Part shown: positions 8,954-17,677 of the stretch, one piece after another
How positions within the stretch are numbered: the stretch's first letter is position 1
How the letters are laid out: each line of letters opens with the position of its first letter
Assembly: GCF_900489465.1 (NCBI RefSeq)
Contig: NZ_UEFQ01000013.1
Span: 744,001-808,000 of the forward strand
From: Aequorivita sp. CIP111184
GTDB lineage: Bacteria > Bacteroidota > Bacteroidia > Flavobacteriales > Flavobacteriaceae
Length of the DNA: 64,000 nucleotides
Direction: 5' to 3'
Program-made: the position numbers and the translations under genes
Notes under the pieces: model-generated
Database searches by the model: none
Told to the model about the DNA's origin: nothing
Seen by the model: only the letters and a program-made list of their open reading frames with translations

Positions 8954-10201
8954 ATGGCATTAGAAATGAAAGTCCCCTCTCCGGGAGAGTCCATCACCGA
9001 AGTTGAAATAGCATCTTGGCTAGTAAAAGATGGCGATTATGTTGAAAAAGATCAAGCAATTGCTGAGGTGGATAGCGATAAAGCAACCCTAGAGCTTCCT
9101 GCCGAAGCCAGTGGTATCATTACTTTGAAAGCTGAAGAAGGAGATACGGTTGCCGTTGGAGATGTTGTTTGCATTATTGATACTGATGCCAAAAAACCTG
9201 GTGGAGATGATTCTTCAGATAAAAAGGAAGAGCCAAAAGAAAATACACCCAAAAAGGCGGATGCCAAAACACAAACCCCTTCAAAATCTTCTACTCCTAA
9301 TCAAGAGCAGGATAAAAAAACATATGCCACAGGCTCACCTTCTCCAGCAGCCAAGAAAATTCTTGATGAAAAAGGAATGTCTTCAAAAGACATAAAAGGC
9401 AGTGGCCGCGATGGTAGGATTACTAAAGAGGATGCTTCAAATGCAACTCCTTCTATGGGAACGCCGGGAACTGGGAGCCGAGGTAGCGAACGCAAAAAAC
9501 TTTCTATGCTTCGCCGAAAAGTAGCGGAGCGTCTAGTTTCAGCAAAAAATGAAACTGCAATGCTCACCACTTTCAACGAAGTGGATATGACCGCTATTTA
9601 TGATTTGAGAAACCAATATAAAGAACAGTTCAAAGAAAAACATGGAGTAGGACTTGGTTTTATGTCATTTTTCACATTAGCAGTGGTTCGCGCACTGGAA
9701 CTTTATCCAGACGTAAACTCTATGATTGATGGAGATTATATGATTACCTATGATTTTAAAGATATTTCCATTGCTGTTTCGGGACCAAAAGGATTAATGG
9801 TTCCCGTTATTAGAAATGCAGAAAATCTAAGTTTTAGAGGTGTAGAAGATGAAGTGAAACGACTTGCAATTAGAGCACGCGATGGGCAGATTACAGTTGA
9901 TGAAATGACGGGTGGTACATTCACGATCTCTAACGGGGGTGTTTTTGGAAGCATGCTTTCCACACCAATTATTAATCCACCGCAGTCTGCAATTTTAGGA
10001 ATGCACAATATTGTAGACCGAGCTATAGTTCGCGATGGTGGAATTGTAGTAGCGCCAGTAATGTATGTAGCGCTTTCTTATGATCACAGAATTATTGACG
10101 GCAAAGAATCGGTTGGATTTTTGGTTGCCATCAAAGAAGCTTTGGAAAGTCCTGAAGAGCTTTTAATGGATAACAATGTAAAACGAGCCTTGGAATTATA
10201 A
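8954..10201 (+). CDS. sucB: 2-oxoglutarate dehydrogenase E2 (dihydrolipoyl succinyltransferase)
   Basis: The 415-residue core subunit accepts the succinyl group from E1 and passes it to CoA. Domains in order: one lipoyl domain (residues 1-77) with the lipoylated lysine in DSDKATLEL (Lys43); a Lys/Pro/Ser-rich flexible linker (about 80-118); the peripheral subunit-binding domain (about 122-160, ASPAAKKILDEKG); and the catalytic acyltransferase domain from about 180 ending with the active-site motif SYDHRIIDGKE. All key residues are present. It follows sucA and is closed by a strong intrinsic terminator. A near-consensus -7 box (TAAACTTG) in the 83-base gap suggests it may also be transcribed on its own. 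Confidence 0.97.
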   Translation: MALEMKVPSPGESITEVEIASWLVKDGDYVEKDQAIAEVDSDKATLELPAEASGIITLKAEEGDTVAVGDVVCIIDTDAKKPGGDDSSDKKEEPKENTPKKADAKTQTPSKSSTPNQEQDKKTYATGSPSPAAKKILDEKGMSSKDIKGSGRDGRITKEDASNATPSMGTPGTGSRGSERKKLSMLRRKVAERLVSAKNETAMLTTFNEVDMTAIYDLRNQYKEQFKEKHGVGLGFMSFFTLAVVRALELYPDVNSMIDGDYMITYDFKDISIAVSGPKGLMVPVIRNAENLSFRGVEDEVKRLAIRARDGQITVDEMTGGTFTISNGGVFGSMLSTPIINPPQSAILGMHNIVDRAIVRDGGIVVAPVMYVALSYDHRIIDGKESVGFLVAIKEALESPEELLMDNNVKRALEL

Positions 10202-10223
10202 ATTCTATTAATTTATTGAAATA

Positions 10224-10252
10224 AAAAATCCGGCCAATGGCCGGATTTTTTT
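10224..10252 (+). terminator. Intrinsic terminator after sucB
   Basis: AAAAATCCGGCC and GGCCGGATTTTT form a near-perfect 12-bp stem around a 3-base loop, followed by more T. The A/T flanks make it usable on both strands, so it may also stop the leftward small gene that ends nearby. Confidence 0.9.
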
Positions 10253-10274
10253 GGTTAGTTAGCTTAATATCTTC

Positions 10275-10418
10275 TTAATAAAAAATAATTGTATTAATTA
10301 GATTCAGTGAAATTATTAAAATGACCGAAATGATAAGAACAACAACCATTGGTTTTTTTGTGGTTGCCGAAGTAGCATACTCTTTTTCTTGATCTTCTAT
10401 AAAGACTGAATCTTTCAT
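10275..10418 (-). CDS. Small single-pass membrane protein, unknown function
   Basis: A 47-residue reading frame starts at ATG with MKDSVFIEDQEKEY and ends in a strongly hydrophobic segment (about residues 25-46, VVVLIISVILIISLNLINTII) preceded by TTKKP. The composition and the charged N-terminal half suggest a C-tail-anchored or single-pass membrane peptide. A GTG sixteen codons upstream would lengthen it but the ATG looks better. It lies 79 bases downstream of the response-regulator gene on the same strand. I do not recognise a family; it may be a real small gene conserved in relatives, or chance. Confidence 0.45.
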   Translation of the reverse strand: MKDSVFIEDQEKEYATSATTKKPMVVVLIISVILIISLNLINTIIFY

Positions 10419-10497
10419 ATTGTAAATATCAGTCTTTTTATAGAAATATAAAATACGTGGTAACACGTAAATTTCGTGTTTTTACTTTTAAATATTT

Positions 10498-11136
10498 CTA
10501 AAGCAGCTTTTTATGATGTTCTTTCGCCCAGATAAGTAGACTGTTTGTTTTGGGTTCAATGTTGAGTTTTGTAATAATATTACTTCGGTGTTTTTCTACT
10601 GTGCGGTAAGAAATGAAGAGTTGCGATGCAATTTCTTTATTAGTCTTGTCTTGAGCTATTAACTTTAAAATCTTTTTTTCTGAAGGAGTAAGTGTGTTCA
10701 AATCGCTGTCTTCAAATAAAACAACACCAATAAGTTCTTTTATTTTTTCACTGAAAAAGGGAACCCCCTCAGTAACGGTTTTGATACAGTTTTCAATTTC
10801 CTCAAGAGCAAACTCTTTCAGAATATATCCAAAAATATTAAGCTCCTGTGCCTTTTGGTAGAGTTCTTTTTCTTTATGAAGGGTTATTAAAACTATTTTT
10901 GTTTCAATATCAATAGTTTTACATTTTTGAGCAATTTCAAGTCCGGACATATAGGGCATCTGAATGTCCAATATGGCAATGTCAGGTTCATTTTGAATTA
11001 TTAAATTATATGCTTCCCTGCCGTCTTTGCCACTTCCCAATAAATTGAAACCTTTCTCAATTAAAAAATCGCTTAAACCTTTTAAAAGAAGTGGATGATC
11101 ATCTGCAATAATAATGGATGGTGTAGTTTTAGTCAT
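10498..11136 (-). CDS. NarL/LuxR-family response regulator
   Basis: This 212-residue protein has an N-terminal receiver domain with the acidic pocket ADD (11-13), the phosphoacceptor Asp57 in LDIQMP and the conserved Lys in the LKEF segment, followed by a C-terminal LuxR-type helix-turn-helix (LTPSEKKILKLIAQDKTNKEIASQLFIS). Its ATG overlaps the stop of the sensor kinase by 4 bases (ATGA), so the two are translated together and form a cognate pair. The stimulus and the regulated genes are not visible in the sequence. Confidence 0.95.
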   Translation of the reverse strand: MTKTTPSIIIADDHPLLLKGLSDFLIEKGFNLLGSGKDGREAYNLIIQNEPDIAILDIQMPYMSGLEIAQKCKTIDIETKIVLITLHKEKELYQKAQELNIFGYILKEFALEEIENCIKTVTEGVPFFSEKIKELIGVVLFEDSDLNTLTPSEKKILKLIAQDKTNKEIASQLFISYRTVEKHRSNIITKLNIEPKTNSLLIWAKEHHKKLL

Positions 11137-13139
11137 AAAGGAAATTGAAATTCAAGGATGGTGCCTGTGTCTTTTTTTGAGGTTACTTTCATTTGGCCTT
11201 TTAAAAATTTAGTGCGTTCTAAAAGTGTTTTTAAGCCCAAAGATTTTACATCTTGGTATTTTTCTGTAAAGTCAAAGCCCACCCCGTTGTCACGGATTGA
11301 AATAAGAATATTGTTTGTGAATTTTTTCACGGAAACCTTGCCCGCTTCGGCGTGTGCATGTTTCAGTATATTACTGAGACTTTCTTGAATAATTCTATAA
11401 ATATTTACCTCGTCTTCTTTTGAAAATATATCGTCAATATTGTCAATTTCGGCTGAAATGAAAAGTGTTGTATTTTCGTCTATTAAATTAATAGTGTATT
11501 CAATTGCTTTAGTGATGCCTAGTTCCTGAAGTTGGAAAGGGTGCAGGTCTCGGGAAATGGTACGTATTTCTTCTATAGTATAATCCACCATCTTTTTTGT
11601 ATCCTCATCACCGCTTGCAATAAGTTTGTTTTTGATAACCAATAGTTGCTGGCCAATACCGTCGTGTAGATCTTTTGATATTCTTCTTCGTTCTCCTTCC
11701 TGTGAAACCAGTAATTCTTGACTGAATTTTTCCTGTAAAATTTTATTACTTTTTAAATGTCTTTGATTACGGTATAACAATATTACCCCAAATCCCAACA
11801 AAATTGCAATTCCTCCAAAAAGCATTGCTTTCTTGAAACTTTCATTGTCCTTTTCAAGCAAGGTAATGTTTGATGTCTTTTCAACCAGTTCCTTTTCTTT
11901 TTTTTCTGTTTCGTACAGCGTTTGATAATAAGCAAGTGCGTTTGCGGTACTTCTATTGTAGATAGAATCTTTTATGGCGTTAGAAGCTTGGTTATATTCC
12001 ACGCTTTTTTTATAATCGCCTACTTCAAAATATATTTCAGACAAAAAGGAATAAGAGCCCATTATTTCGTCTTCCATGCCTAATTTTTTAGCAACATCCA
12101 GTTTTTCCTTTGCGAGAGCTAATGCTTCGTCATACTTTCCTGTAGATTGCAGATATTTGGCCTTTCCGCCAAGATAGTTGAGCATGGCAGAAGGATTTCT
12201 GGAAAAATCAAAATCCAGATTTTCTATGAGATCCAAATGTTTTTTTGCTTCTATAATTTGATTGTGTTCACAATAGTATTCAATAAGACGTGAGTGGATG
12301 CCTATAAAAATAGATTTATCTGAAGCTTTTTTATCAAAAAGTTTTTCTGCTAAAAGCAGTGATTTATACTCCAAATCACGCTCGTTCATCTTTTTGTAAT
12401 CCAATGCTTGATTATAATATTCGTTTGGTAAAAATGAATTTAGGTTTAAACCCTTCATCTTTTCAATAAGAGCATTTCTCTCTTTCATGGCTTTTTCATA
12501 AAAACCATTCATACTGAACATAGTGATGACGCCTTCCTGTGCAAAAACCATATAGGTGTATTCCTTTTTGGCCTCGTAAATGGTATAAGCTTCTGTGAAA
12601 TCTTCACCAGCCAAAACAAATTTTCCCAATTGTGAATTTGCTTGACCCCTAAAAAGATAAGTGTCCGCTATATTTAAAGAATCTATGGACGAAAAATTTT
12701 TAAGAGCGAGATTATAGTCTTCAATCGCTTTTTTGAGATCAACTTTTGTGTTGGCTTTTCCGCGTTTTATGTAGAGTCCTCCTAGCAATAGGCTGTCTTT
12801 TATCTTGTACTTTCGGGCGAGCACACTATTTATTATTGTTATCGCATTTAGCGGATCGTTTGCATAATTGGTAAGAGGATTCTGAAGATTCATTGCCTTT
12901 TTGGCGGCCCACTCAATGCTGTCTATTTCCTGAGCCAAACTTATATATTCAAGGCTATAATTAATAAAATATTCTGGATTTGTTGAAAAAGTTCGAATTA
13001 ACAGGCTGTCCAATGCTGCTAATTTTAGGGATTTGTCACGAGTTGTGTTTACAATTTTTTCAAAATATGAAACATCTTGGCAGTATCCTGAGAGAGGATA
13101 AAGTGTAATTATAAAAAGTAAAACCAATAATTTTTTCAA
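11133..13139 (-). CDS. TPR-containing sensor histidine kinase (HisKA_3 type)
   Basis: This 668-residue kinase has a signal peptide (MKKLLVLLFIITLYPLSGYC), a periplasmic region of about 400 residues built from tetratricopeptide-like repeats, one membrane helix at about 438-456, a coiled coil, a HisKA_3 dimerisation domain with the phosphoacceptor His492 in RRISKDLHDGIGQQL, and a C-terminal HATPase domain (NIYRIIQESLSNILKHA, IRDNGVGF). The architecture is the NarX/DesK-like class that pairs with NarL-type regulators, here the overlapping downstream gene. The frame has no ATG at the signal peptide; TTG is the only sensible start because it directly precedes KKLLVLL. No ligand can be inferred. 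Confidence 0.93.
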   Translation of the reverse strand: MKKLLVLLFIITLYPLSGYCQDVSYFEKIVNTTRDKSLKLAALDSLLIRTFSTNPEYFINYSLEYISLAQEIDSIEWAAKKAMNLQNPLTNYANDPLNAITIINSVLARKYKIKDSLLLGGLYIKRGKANTKVDLKKAIEDYNLALKNFSSIDSLNIADTYLFRGQANSQLGKFVLAGEDFTEAYTIYEAKKEYTYMVFAQEGVITMFSMNGFYEKAMKERNALIEKMKGLNLNSFLPNEYYNQALDYKKMNERDLEYKSLLLAEKLFDKKASDKSIFIGIHSRLIEYYCEHNQIIEAKKHLDLIENLDFDFSRNPSAMLNYLGGKAKYLQSTGKYDEALALAKEKLDVAKKLGMEDEIMGSYSFLSEIYFEVGDYKKSVEYNQASNAIKDSIYNRSTANALAYYQTLYETEKKEKELVEKTSNITLLEKDNESFKKAMLFGGIAILLGFGVILLYRNQRHLKSNKILQEKFSQELLVSQEGERRRISKDLHDGIGQQLLVIKNKLIASGDEDTKKMVDYTIEEIRTISRDLHPFQLQELGITKAIEYTINLIDENTTLFISAEIDNIDDIFSKEDEVNIYRIIQESLSNILKHAHAEAGKVSVKKFTNNILISIRDNGVGFDFTEKYQDVKSLGLKTLLERTKFLKGQMKVTSKKDTGTILEFQFPL

Positions 13140-13211
13140 TACCGCTGAATTATCTGGAGTGAAGATAAAAGTACTTAAATTATTGGAAATAAACCATATC
13201 TGAAAAGCATT

Positions 13212-13646
13212 CTATTTTAAGTAAAAACAATTTCTGCCATAATCAATCACTGCTCGGTGCTGTTTTAAAAAATCTGCGCCAATAATACCATGCACAGGTT
13301 TTTCATTTACTTGTGAAAGTGCTTCGTTAACATGCGAGAGGTCAAAAAGCACAAAATCCATATTTTTTATTTTCCAGTTCTTTATGCTGAACACATTTCC
13401 TCTAGAAAGCATGGTTTCCATATTTACAGCACCAGCTCCCGCGGCTTTAATGATACTTTCTTCGCTTATCAACAAAAAATGGGCGCTATCAGTAAAGCCT
13501 ACACAACTTGTGGAAGCGCCTGTATCCAGTATAAAATCGCCCAAAACACCATTTATTTTTGCTGAAAAAAGATAGTGGCCCGTAGCAAGCATTTTCAGTG
13601 GAACACGATAAAATTCTTGAGCTTCAATAAATTCGCGTAATTGCAT
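13212..13646 (-). CDS. Retropepsin-like aspartyl protease family protein
   Basis: The 144-residue product has the retropepsin half-site DFILDTGAS (catalytic Asp41) followed by a glycine-rich flap region and, near the end, GIIGADFLKQHRAVIDY, the second hydrophobic-glycine signature of single-domain aspartyl proteases that work as dimers. There is no signal peptide, so it is probably cytoplasmic. I start it at the ATG of MQLREFIEAQ; an upstream GTG frame would begin in the leader of the divergent tatD gene and adds a Cys-rich tail that looks non-coding. Its substrate is unknown. It is divergent from tatD with 48 bases between the two start codons. Confidence 0.85.
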   Translation of the reverse strand: MQLREFIEAQEFYRVPLKMLATGHYLFSAKINGVLGDFILDTGASTSCVGFTDSAHFLLISEESIIKAAGAGAVNMETMLSRGNVFSIKNWKIKNMDFVLFDLSHVNEALSQVNEKPVHGIIGADFLKQHRAVIDYGRNCFYLK

Positions 13647-13681
13647 CAACTTTTTTGTGTAAAGATAGTAAACAAAATAAG

Positions 13682-13689
13682 TAGCTTTG
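13682..13689 (+). promoter_or_regulatory. -7 promoter box of tatD-ansA
   Basis: TAGCTTTG is a perfect TAnnTTTG match. It ends 5 bases before the tatD ATG, so the transcript would start at or next to the A of the start codon, giving a leaderless or nearly leaderless message. Confidence 0.6.
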
Positions 13690-13694
13690 CACCT

Positions 13695-14459
13695 ATGTTG
13701 ACAGACACACACACACATTTGTATAGCGATGCCTTTGCCGAAGACCGCAAAGAAATGATGCAGCGCGCTTTTGATAAAGATGTAAAACGTTTTTTCATTC
13801 CAGCTATAGATTCCGCTTATACAGAATCCATGTATGCTTTGGAAAAGGAATATCCAGAAAATGTTTTTTTAATGATGGGCTTGCACCCAACTTCAGTAAA
13901 AGAAAATTTTGTGGAGGAATTGGCACATGTTGAGGAACAATTCAAAAAAAGAAACTTTTATGCGGTGGGCGAAATAGGCATTGATCTTTATTGGGATAAA
14001 TCTACTTTGGAAATCCAAAAAATAGCTTTCAGAAGGCAAATTCAATTGGCAAAGAAGTTTAAATTGCCCATTGTCATTCACTGCCGCGATGCGTTTGATG
14101 AAATTTTTGAAGTGCTAGAAACCGAGAAAAGTGAGGATCTCTTTGGAATCTTTCACTGTTTCACTGGAACTTTTGAACAGGCAGAAAAAGCAATCTCTTA
14201 TAATATGAAACTGGGCATTGGCGGTGTTGTTACCTTCAAAAATGGAAAAATTGATACTTTCTTGAACCAAATTCCTCTAGAGAACATCGTTTTGGAAACA
14301 GATTCGCCCTATCTTGCCCCAGCGCCTTTCCGCGGAAAACGCAATGAAAGCAGTTATTTGGAATTGGTTTCTAAAAAGCTTTCGGAGATTTACAATGTCT
14401 CGGAAGAAGAAATAGCGCACATAACCACTAAAAATTCAAAAGCAGTTTTTGGTATATAA
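13695..14459 (+). CDS. TatD-family metal-dependent hydrolase (DNase)
   Basis: This 254-residue protein is a TIM-barrel amidohydrolase of the TatD type, whose members are metal-dependent 3'-5' exonucleases. Metal ligands are visible: the N-terminal THTH pair (His6, His8), Glu in GEIGIDLYWD, His in PIVIHCRDA, His in FHCFTG and the late Asp in LETDSPYLAP. Length agrees with the family (about 255-265). The start is the ATG of MLTDTHTHL; an upstream TTG frame would extend back across the promoter. Asparaginase follows 15 bases later, so the two are probably one transcript, though no functional link between them is known. Confidence 0.94.
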   Translation: MLTDTHTHLYSDAFAEDRKEMMQRAFDKDVKRFFIPAIDSAYTESMYALEKEYPENVFLMMGLHPTSVKENFVEELAHVEEQFKKRNFYAVGEIGIDLYWDKSTLEIQKIAFRRQIQLAKKFKLPIVIHCRDAFDEIFEVLETEKSEDLFGIFHCFTGTFEQAEKAISYNMKLGIGGVVTFKNGKIDTFLNQIPLENIVLETDSPYLAPAPFRGKRNESSYLELVSKKLSEIYNVSEEEIAHITTKNSKAVFGI

Positions 14460-14474
14460 AAAGGCATAATAAAT

Positions 14475-15503
14475 ATGACAAAAAAACCAAACATACTCCT
14501 TATATATACCGGCGGAACTATCGGGATGATAAAAGATTTTGAAACAGGCGCACTGCGCAATTTCAATTTTAATGAATTGTTGAATCATATCCCCGAACTT
14601 AAACTGTTGGACTGCCACATTACAACCACTACATTCCCAAAGCCTATAGATAGTTCCAATATGAATCCAAAGTATTGGATAGATATTGCAACAATTATTG
14701 AAGATAACTATGAAAAAATGGACGGCTTTGTAGTACTTCACGGCAGTGATACCATGAGTTACACAGCTTCAGCCTTGAGTTTTATGTTGGAGAATTTAGG
14801 CAAACCCGTCGTTTTCACAGGTTCGCAATTACCCATTGGGGATTTAAGAACAGACGCAAAAGAAAATTTAATTACCTCAATACAGATTGCTTCACTTCAG
14901 GAAAAAGGAGTTTCAAAAATTGCTGAAGTTTGTCTGTATTTTGAATACAAATTATATAGGGCAAACAGAACAACGAAAATAAACGCAGAACATTTTGAAG
15001 CTTTCGCCTCGCTAAATTATCCAGATTTGGTGCAAAGTGGCGTTCATTTAGTTGTAAATAATGAAGCTCTTTACCGCCCTAACCGGAGAAAAAAGTTAAA
15101 AGTCCACAAAATGTTGGAGCGGAATATTCTCTTGGTAAAAATGTTTCCAGGAATAGATGAAGCAACCATAAAATATCTTTTTGAATACCCAGAAATAAAA
15201 GGATTGGTGCTTGAAACCTACGGAAGCGGAAACGTTACCAATGCAGAATGGTTTATAAATTCACTCAAAAAAGTAATAAAAAAAGGAATTCCTGTAATCA
15301 ATGTAACGCAATGTTCTGGCGGAAGTGTGAATATGGGGCTTTATGAAACTAGTACAGAACTTAAAAAAATAGGTGTTATAAGCGGGAAAGACTGCACTAC
15401 TGAAGCTGCTTTGGCAAAATTAATGTATTTGTTAGGACAAAAAATTTCGGCTAACAGCTTCAAAACCATATTCGAAACCTCTTTGCGTGGAGAAATGCAA
15501 TAA
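14475..15503 (+). CDS. ansA: Type I (cytoplasmic) L-asparaginase
   Basis: This 342-residue enzyme hydrolyses asparagine to aspartate and ammonia. It has the two threonine-containing motifs of the bacterial-type family: IYTGGTIGM at residues 10-18 and VVLHGSDTMSYTASAL near 90, with the catalytic Lys in RTDAKENL. No signal peptide is present, in agreement with the cytoplasmic type I enzyme. It is co-oriented with tatD with a 15-base gap and is followed by tRNA-Ser. A second, unrelated Ntn-type asparaginase/isoaspartyl peptidase lies in the cyanophycin locus further right. Confidence 0.94.
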   Translation: MTKKPNILLIYTGGTIGMIKDFETGALRNFNFNELLNHIPELKLLDCHITTTTFPKPIDSSNMNPKYWIDIATIIEDNYEKMDGFVVLHGSDTMSYTASALSFMLENLGKPVVFTGSQLPIGDLRTDAKENLITSIQIASLQEKGVSKIAEVCLYFEYKLYRANRTTKINAEHFEAFASLNYPDLVQSGVHLVVNNEALYRPNRRKKLKVHKMLERNILLVKMFPGIDEATIKYLFEYPEIKGLVLETYGSGNVTNAEWFINSLKKVIKKGIPVINVTQCSGGSVNMGLYETSTELKKIGVISGKDCTTEAALAKLMYLLGQKISANSFKTIFETSLRGEMQ

Positions 15504-15582
15504 ATTAACCTCTTAAATAATTTTATAGCGTTGTTTTTTTTTTGATATTTGGCACTCCATTCAAAAAATGGCTGAAATTAAT

Positions 15583-15670
15583 AGAGAGGTGGCCGAGCGG
15601 TCGAAGGCGCACGCCTGGAAAGCGTGTATACGCCACAAGCGTATCGAGGGTTCGAATCCCTTCCTCTCTG
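15583..15670 (+). tRNA. tRNA-Ser (anticodon GGA)
   Basis: An 88-nt class II tRNA. The acceptor arms AGAGAGG and CCTCTCT pair fully; the D arm is GGCCGAG-type; the anticodon stem CACGC/GCGTG encloses the loop CTGGAAA with anticodon GGA; a long variable arm (TATACGCCACAAGCGTATC) is present as expected for serine; the T arm contains GGTTCGAATCC. The 3' CCA is not encoded. Confidence 0.97.
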
Positions 15671-15792
15671 CAACAAACTTTTAGTTTATTATAACACTCG
15701 ATTATATAGAGTCAATTAATATTCTTGCAGATTAACTAAATTATTTTATATCTTTAAACCTTTAACTAAAAACAAACTTTAAGTCGATAGCA

Positions 15793-16602
15793 ATGAAAAA
15801 ATTATTTTCTATTATGGCGGTTGCCGCAATCGTTTTTGTAGGCACGTTAAACGCGAACGCTGCAACAGCGCAAACTTTGCCAACCAGTTCACAAGCTCTG
15901 GTAACAGCAGCTACAGTTTCTATTATTCAAGATGAAACGGCTCCAGCTGCCGAACCTGCAAAAGGATTTCACCAAGAGTTAAAAGATCGTTTCGTAGAAG
16001 GTGGTCCCGGATTTATGGGGATCGTTCTATTGTGTTTAATTCTTGGATTGGCAATTGCTATTGAAAGAATTATATACCTTAATCTTTCTACAACAAATAC
16101 CCAAAAATTGGCTCAGGATGTTGAAGACGCTTTAAACAGTGGTGGTATTGAAGCTGCTAAAGAAGTGTGCAGAAACACAAAAGGTCCTGTTGCCTCAATC
16201 TATTATCAAGGCCTAGATCGTGCCCACGAAGGTATTGACATTGCTGAAAAGGCAGTTGTTGCATACGGTGGTGTACAAATGGGACAATTGGAAAAGAACG
16301 TTTCTTGGATATCCCTTTTTATTGCATTGGCTCCAATGCTTGGTTTCATGGGTACAGTAATCGGGATGATTATTGCATTTGATAAAATTCAGGCAGCGGG
16401 TGATATGAACCCTTCTCTTGTGGCAGGTGGTATTAAAGTAGCACTTTTAACAACCGTATTCGGTTTGATCGTGGCTATTATACTTCAAATTTTCTATAAT
16501 TATATTATTGCTAAAATTGATAGTATCGTTAACAGTATGGAAGACGCTTCTATCACTTTGATCGACATGTTGTTCGACTACAAAACAAAAAACAAAATCT
16601 AA
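15793..16602 (+). CDS. exbB: MotA/TolQ/ExbB proton-channel family protein
   Basis: This 269-residue inner-membrane protein is the ExbB/TolQ subunit that couples proton flow to TonB-dependent outer-membrane transport. An unusual N-terminal stretch with a signal-like helix (about 1-24) precedes an Ala/Pro-rich linker, then three membrane helices: about 76-95, and the conserved pair in the C-terminal half containing APMLGFMGTVIGMIIAFD and LLTTVFGLIVAIILQIFYNY. A promoter of the form TTG-N21-TATCTTTA lies about 35-65 bases upstream. It heads a four-gene run with a small membrane protein and two ExbD genes, so it builds a complete energy-transducing complex. Confidence 0.93.
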   Translation: MKKLFSIMAVAAIVFVGTLNANAATAQTLPTSSQALVTAATVSIIQDETAPAAEPAKGFHQELKDRFVEGGPGFMGIVLLCLILGLAIAIERIIYLNLSTTNTQKLAQDVEDALNSGGIEAAKEVCRNTKGPVASIYYQGLDRAHEGIDIAEKAVVAYGGVQMGQLEKNVSWISLFIALAPMLGFMGTVIGMIIAFDKIQAAGDMNPSLVAGGIKVALLTTVFGLIVAIILQIFYNYIIAKIDSIVNSMEDASITLIDMLFDYKTKNKI

Positions 16603-16615
16603 AATAAACCACAAG

Positions 16616-17041
16616 ATGGCATTACATAAAATTTTAAAAATAGTAGCATTGCTTCTTAGCGTTGCAGGGATTATTTTTCTTGCAATGATCATCGCTAAAG
16701 GTGATACGGCTGTAACTGCAACTGGTGAAGGAGTTGATGGTTTCTTGTATGTTGCTTATATAACATTTGCTATTACAATTGTTTTTGTTCTATTCTTCGT
16801 AATAAAAGGAATTTTCGAAGGAAACATCAAAAATACGCTGATATCAGTAGGGGCTTTTCTACTTATAGGAGTTATATCATACGTTTTAGCAGATGGAAAT
16901 GCAATGGAATTGCAAGATGGCTCGACCATTTCAGCAAGTGGTTCAAAATGGGTTGGAACAGGATTATATGCTTTTTATATATTAGCAGTAATAGCTGTTG
17001 GAGCAATGGTTTTCAGCGGAATTAAAAAAGTAACTAAATAA
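16616..17041 (+). CDS. Four-helix membrane protein of the ExbB/ExbD cluster, unknown function
   Basis: The 141-residue product has four predicted membrane helices (about residues 6-25, 43-62, 75-94 and 117-135) and short loops. I do not recognise a named family. It lies between exbB (13 bases upstream) and the first exbD, whose ATG overlaps its stop (TAATG), so it is translationally coupled to the motor genes. This position is suggestive of an accessory subunit of the TonB-energising complex in this clade, but that is inference from context only. Confidence 0.85.
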   Translation: MALHKILKIVALLLSVAGIIFLAMIIAKGDTAVTATGEGVDGFLYVAYITFAITIVFVLFFVIKGIFEGNIKNTLISVGAFLLIGVISYVLADGNAMELQDGSTISASGSKWVGTGLYAFYILAVIAVGAMVFSGIKKVTK

Positions 17042-17667
17042 TGGCAAGAAGAGCAACACCCGAAGTAAACGCAGGGTCTATGGCGGACATCGCTTTCCTA
17101 CTACTTATCTTTTTCTTGGTAACAACTACCATTGAAAAAGACAAGGGTATCGCGAGACAGTTGCCGCCAAAGGAAGATGTTGTTGACCCGCCAAAAATCA
17201 AAGAAAAAAACTTGTTTATTGTAAATGTAAACAGGAACGATCAATTGTTGGTTGAGGAAGAATTGATGGAACTCAAAGATCTTCGTCAGGCCGCAATCGC
17301 TTTTCTTGATAATGGAGGAGCATCATCTGGAAGCCCAGAATATTGCAATTATTGCAAGGGTAAAAGAAATCCAGAATCTTCAGATAACCCAGATAAAGCT
17401 GTAATTTCTGTACAGAACGACAGGCTTACTTCTTACAAGATGTATATTGCTGTACAGAATGAATTGGTAGCAGCATATAACTTTTTGAGAGATAGAGAGT
17501 CACAAAGGCTTTATGGATGGAAGTTTACTGAAAAGACCAAAGATCTTGATGAAGGAAAAATAAAAGGAGAAGCAACTAAAGAAGCACTTCAGAAACAATT
17601 AGAAGAAGTTCAAAAATTATTTCCTTTAAAACTCTCTGAAGCAGAACCTAAAAAATCTGGACAATAA
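17041..17667 (+). CDS. exbD: ExbD/TolR-family biopolymer transport protein (first copy)
   Basis: This 208-residue protein has the ExbD layout: short cytoplasmic N-terminus, one membrane helix (about 17-36, SMADIAFLLLIFFLVTTT) carrying the essential Asp19, and a periplasmic domain. It is longer than classic ExbD (about 140 residues) because of an insert with a CNYC pair (about residues 102-105) and a charged C-terminal helix. It overlaps the preceding gene by one base and is followed by a second, more divergent ExbD 10 bases later. Two different ExbD proteins may form heteromeric motors with one ExbB. Confidence 0.94.
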   Translation: MARRATPEVNAGSMADIAFLLLIFFLVTTTIEKDKGIARQLPPKEDVVDPPKIKEKNLFIVNVNRNDQLLVEEELMELKDLRQAAIAFLDNGGASSGSPEYCNYCKGKRNPESSDNPDKAVISVQNDRLTSYKMYIAVQNELVAAYNFLRDRESQRLYGWKFTEKTKDLDEGKIKGEATKEALQKQLEEVQKLFPLKLSEAEPKKSGQ

Positions 17668-17677
17668 CAATAAGAGT

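Noticed and set aside
10419-10466. GTG-initiated extension of the small membrane protein.
   Set aside because: The ATG start gives a compact protein; the extension has no features of its own and would run into the response-regulator leader.
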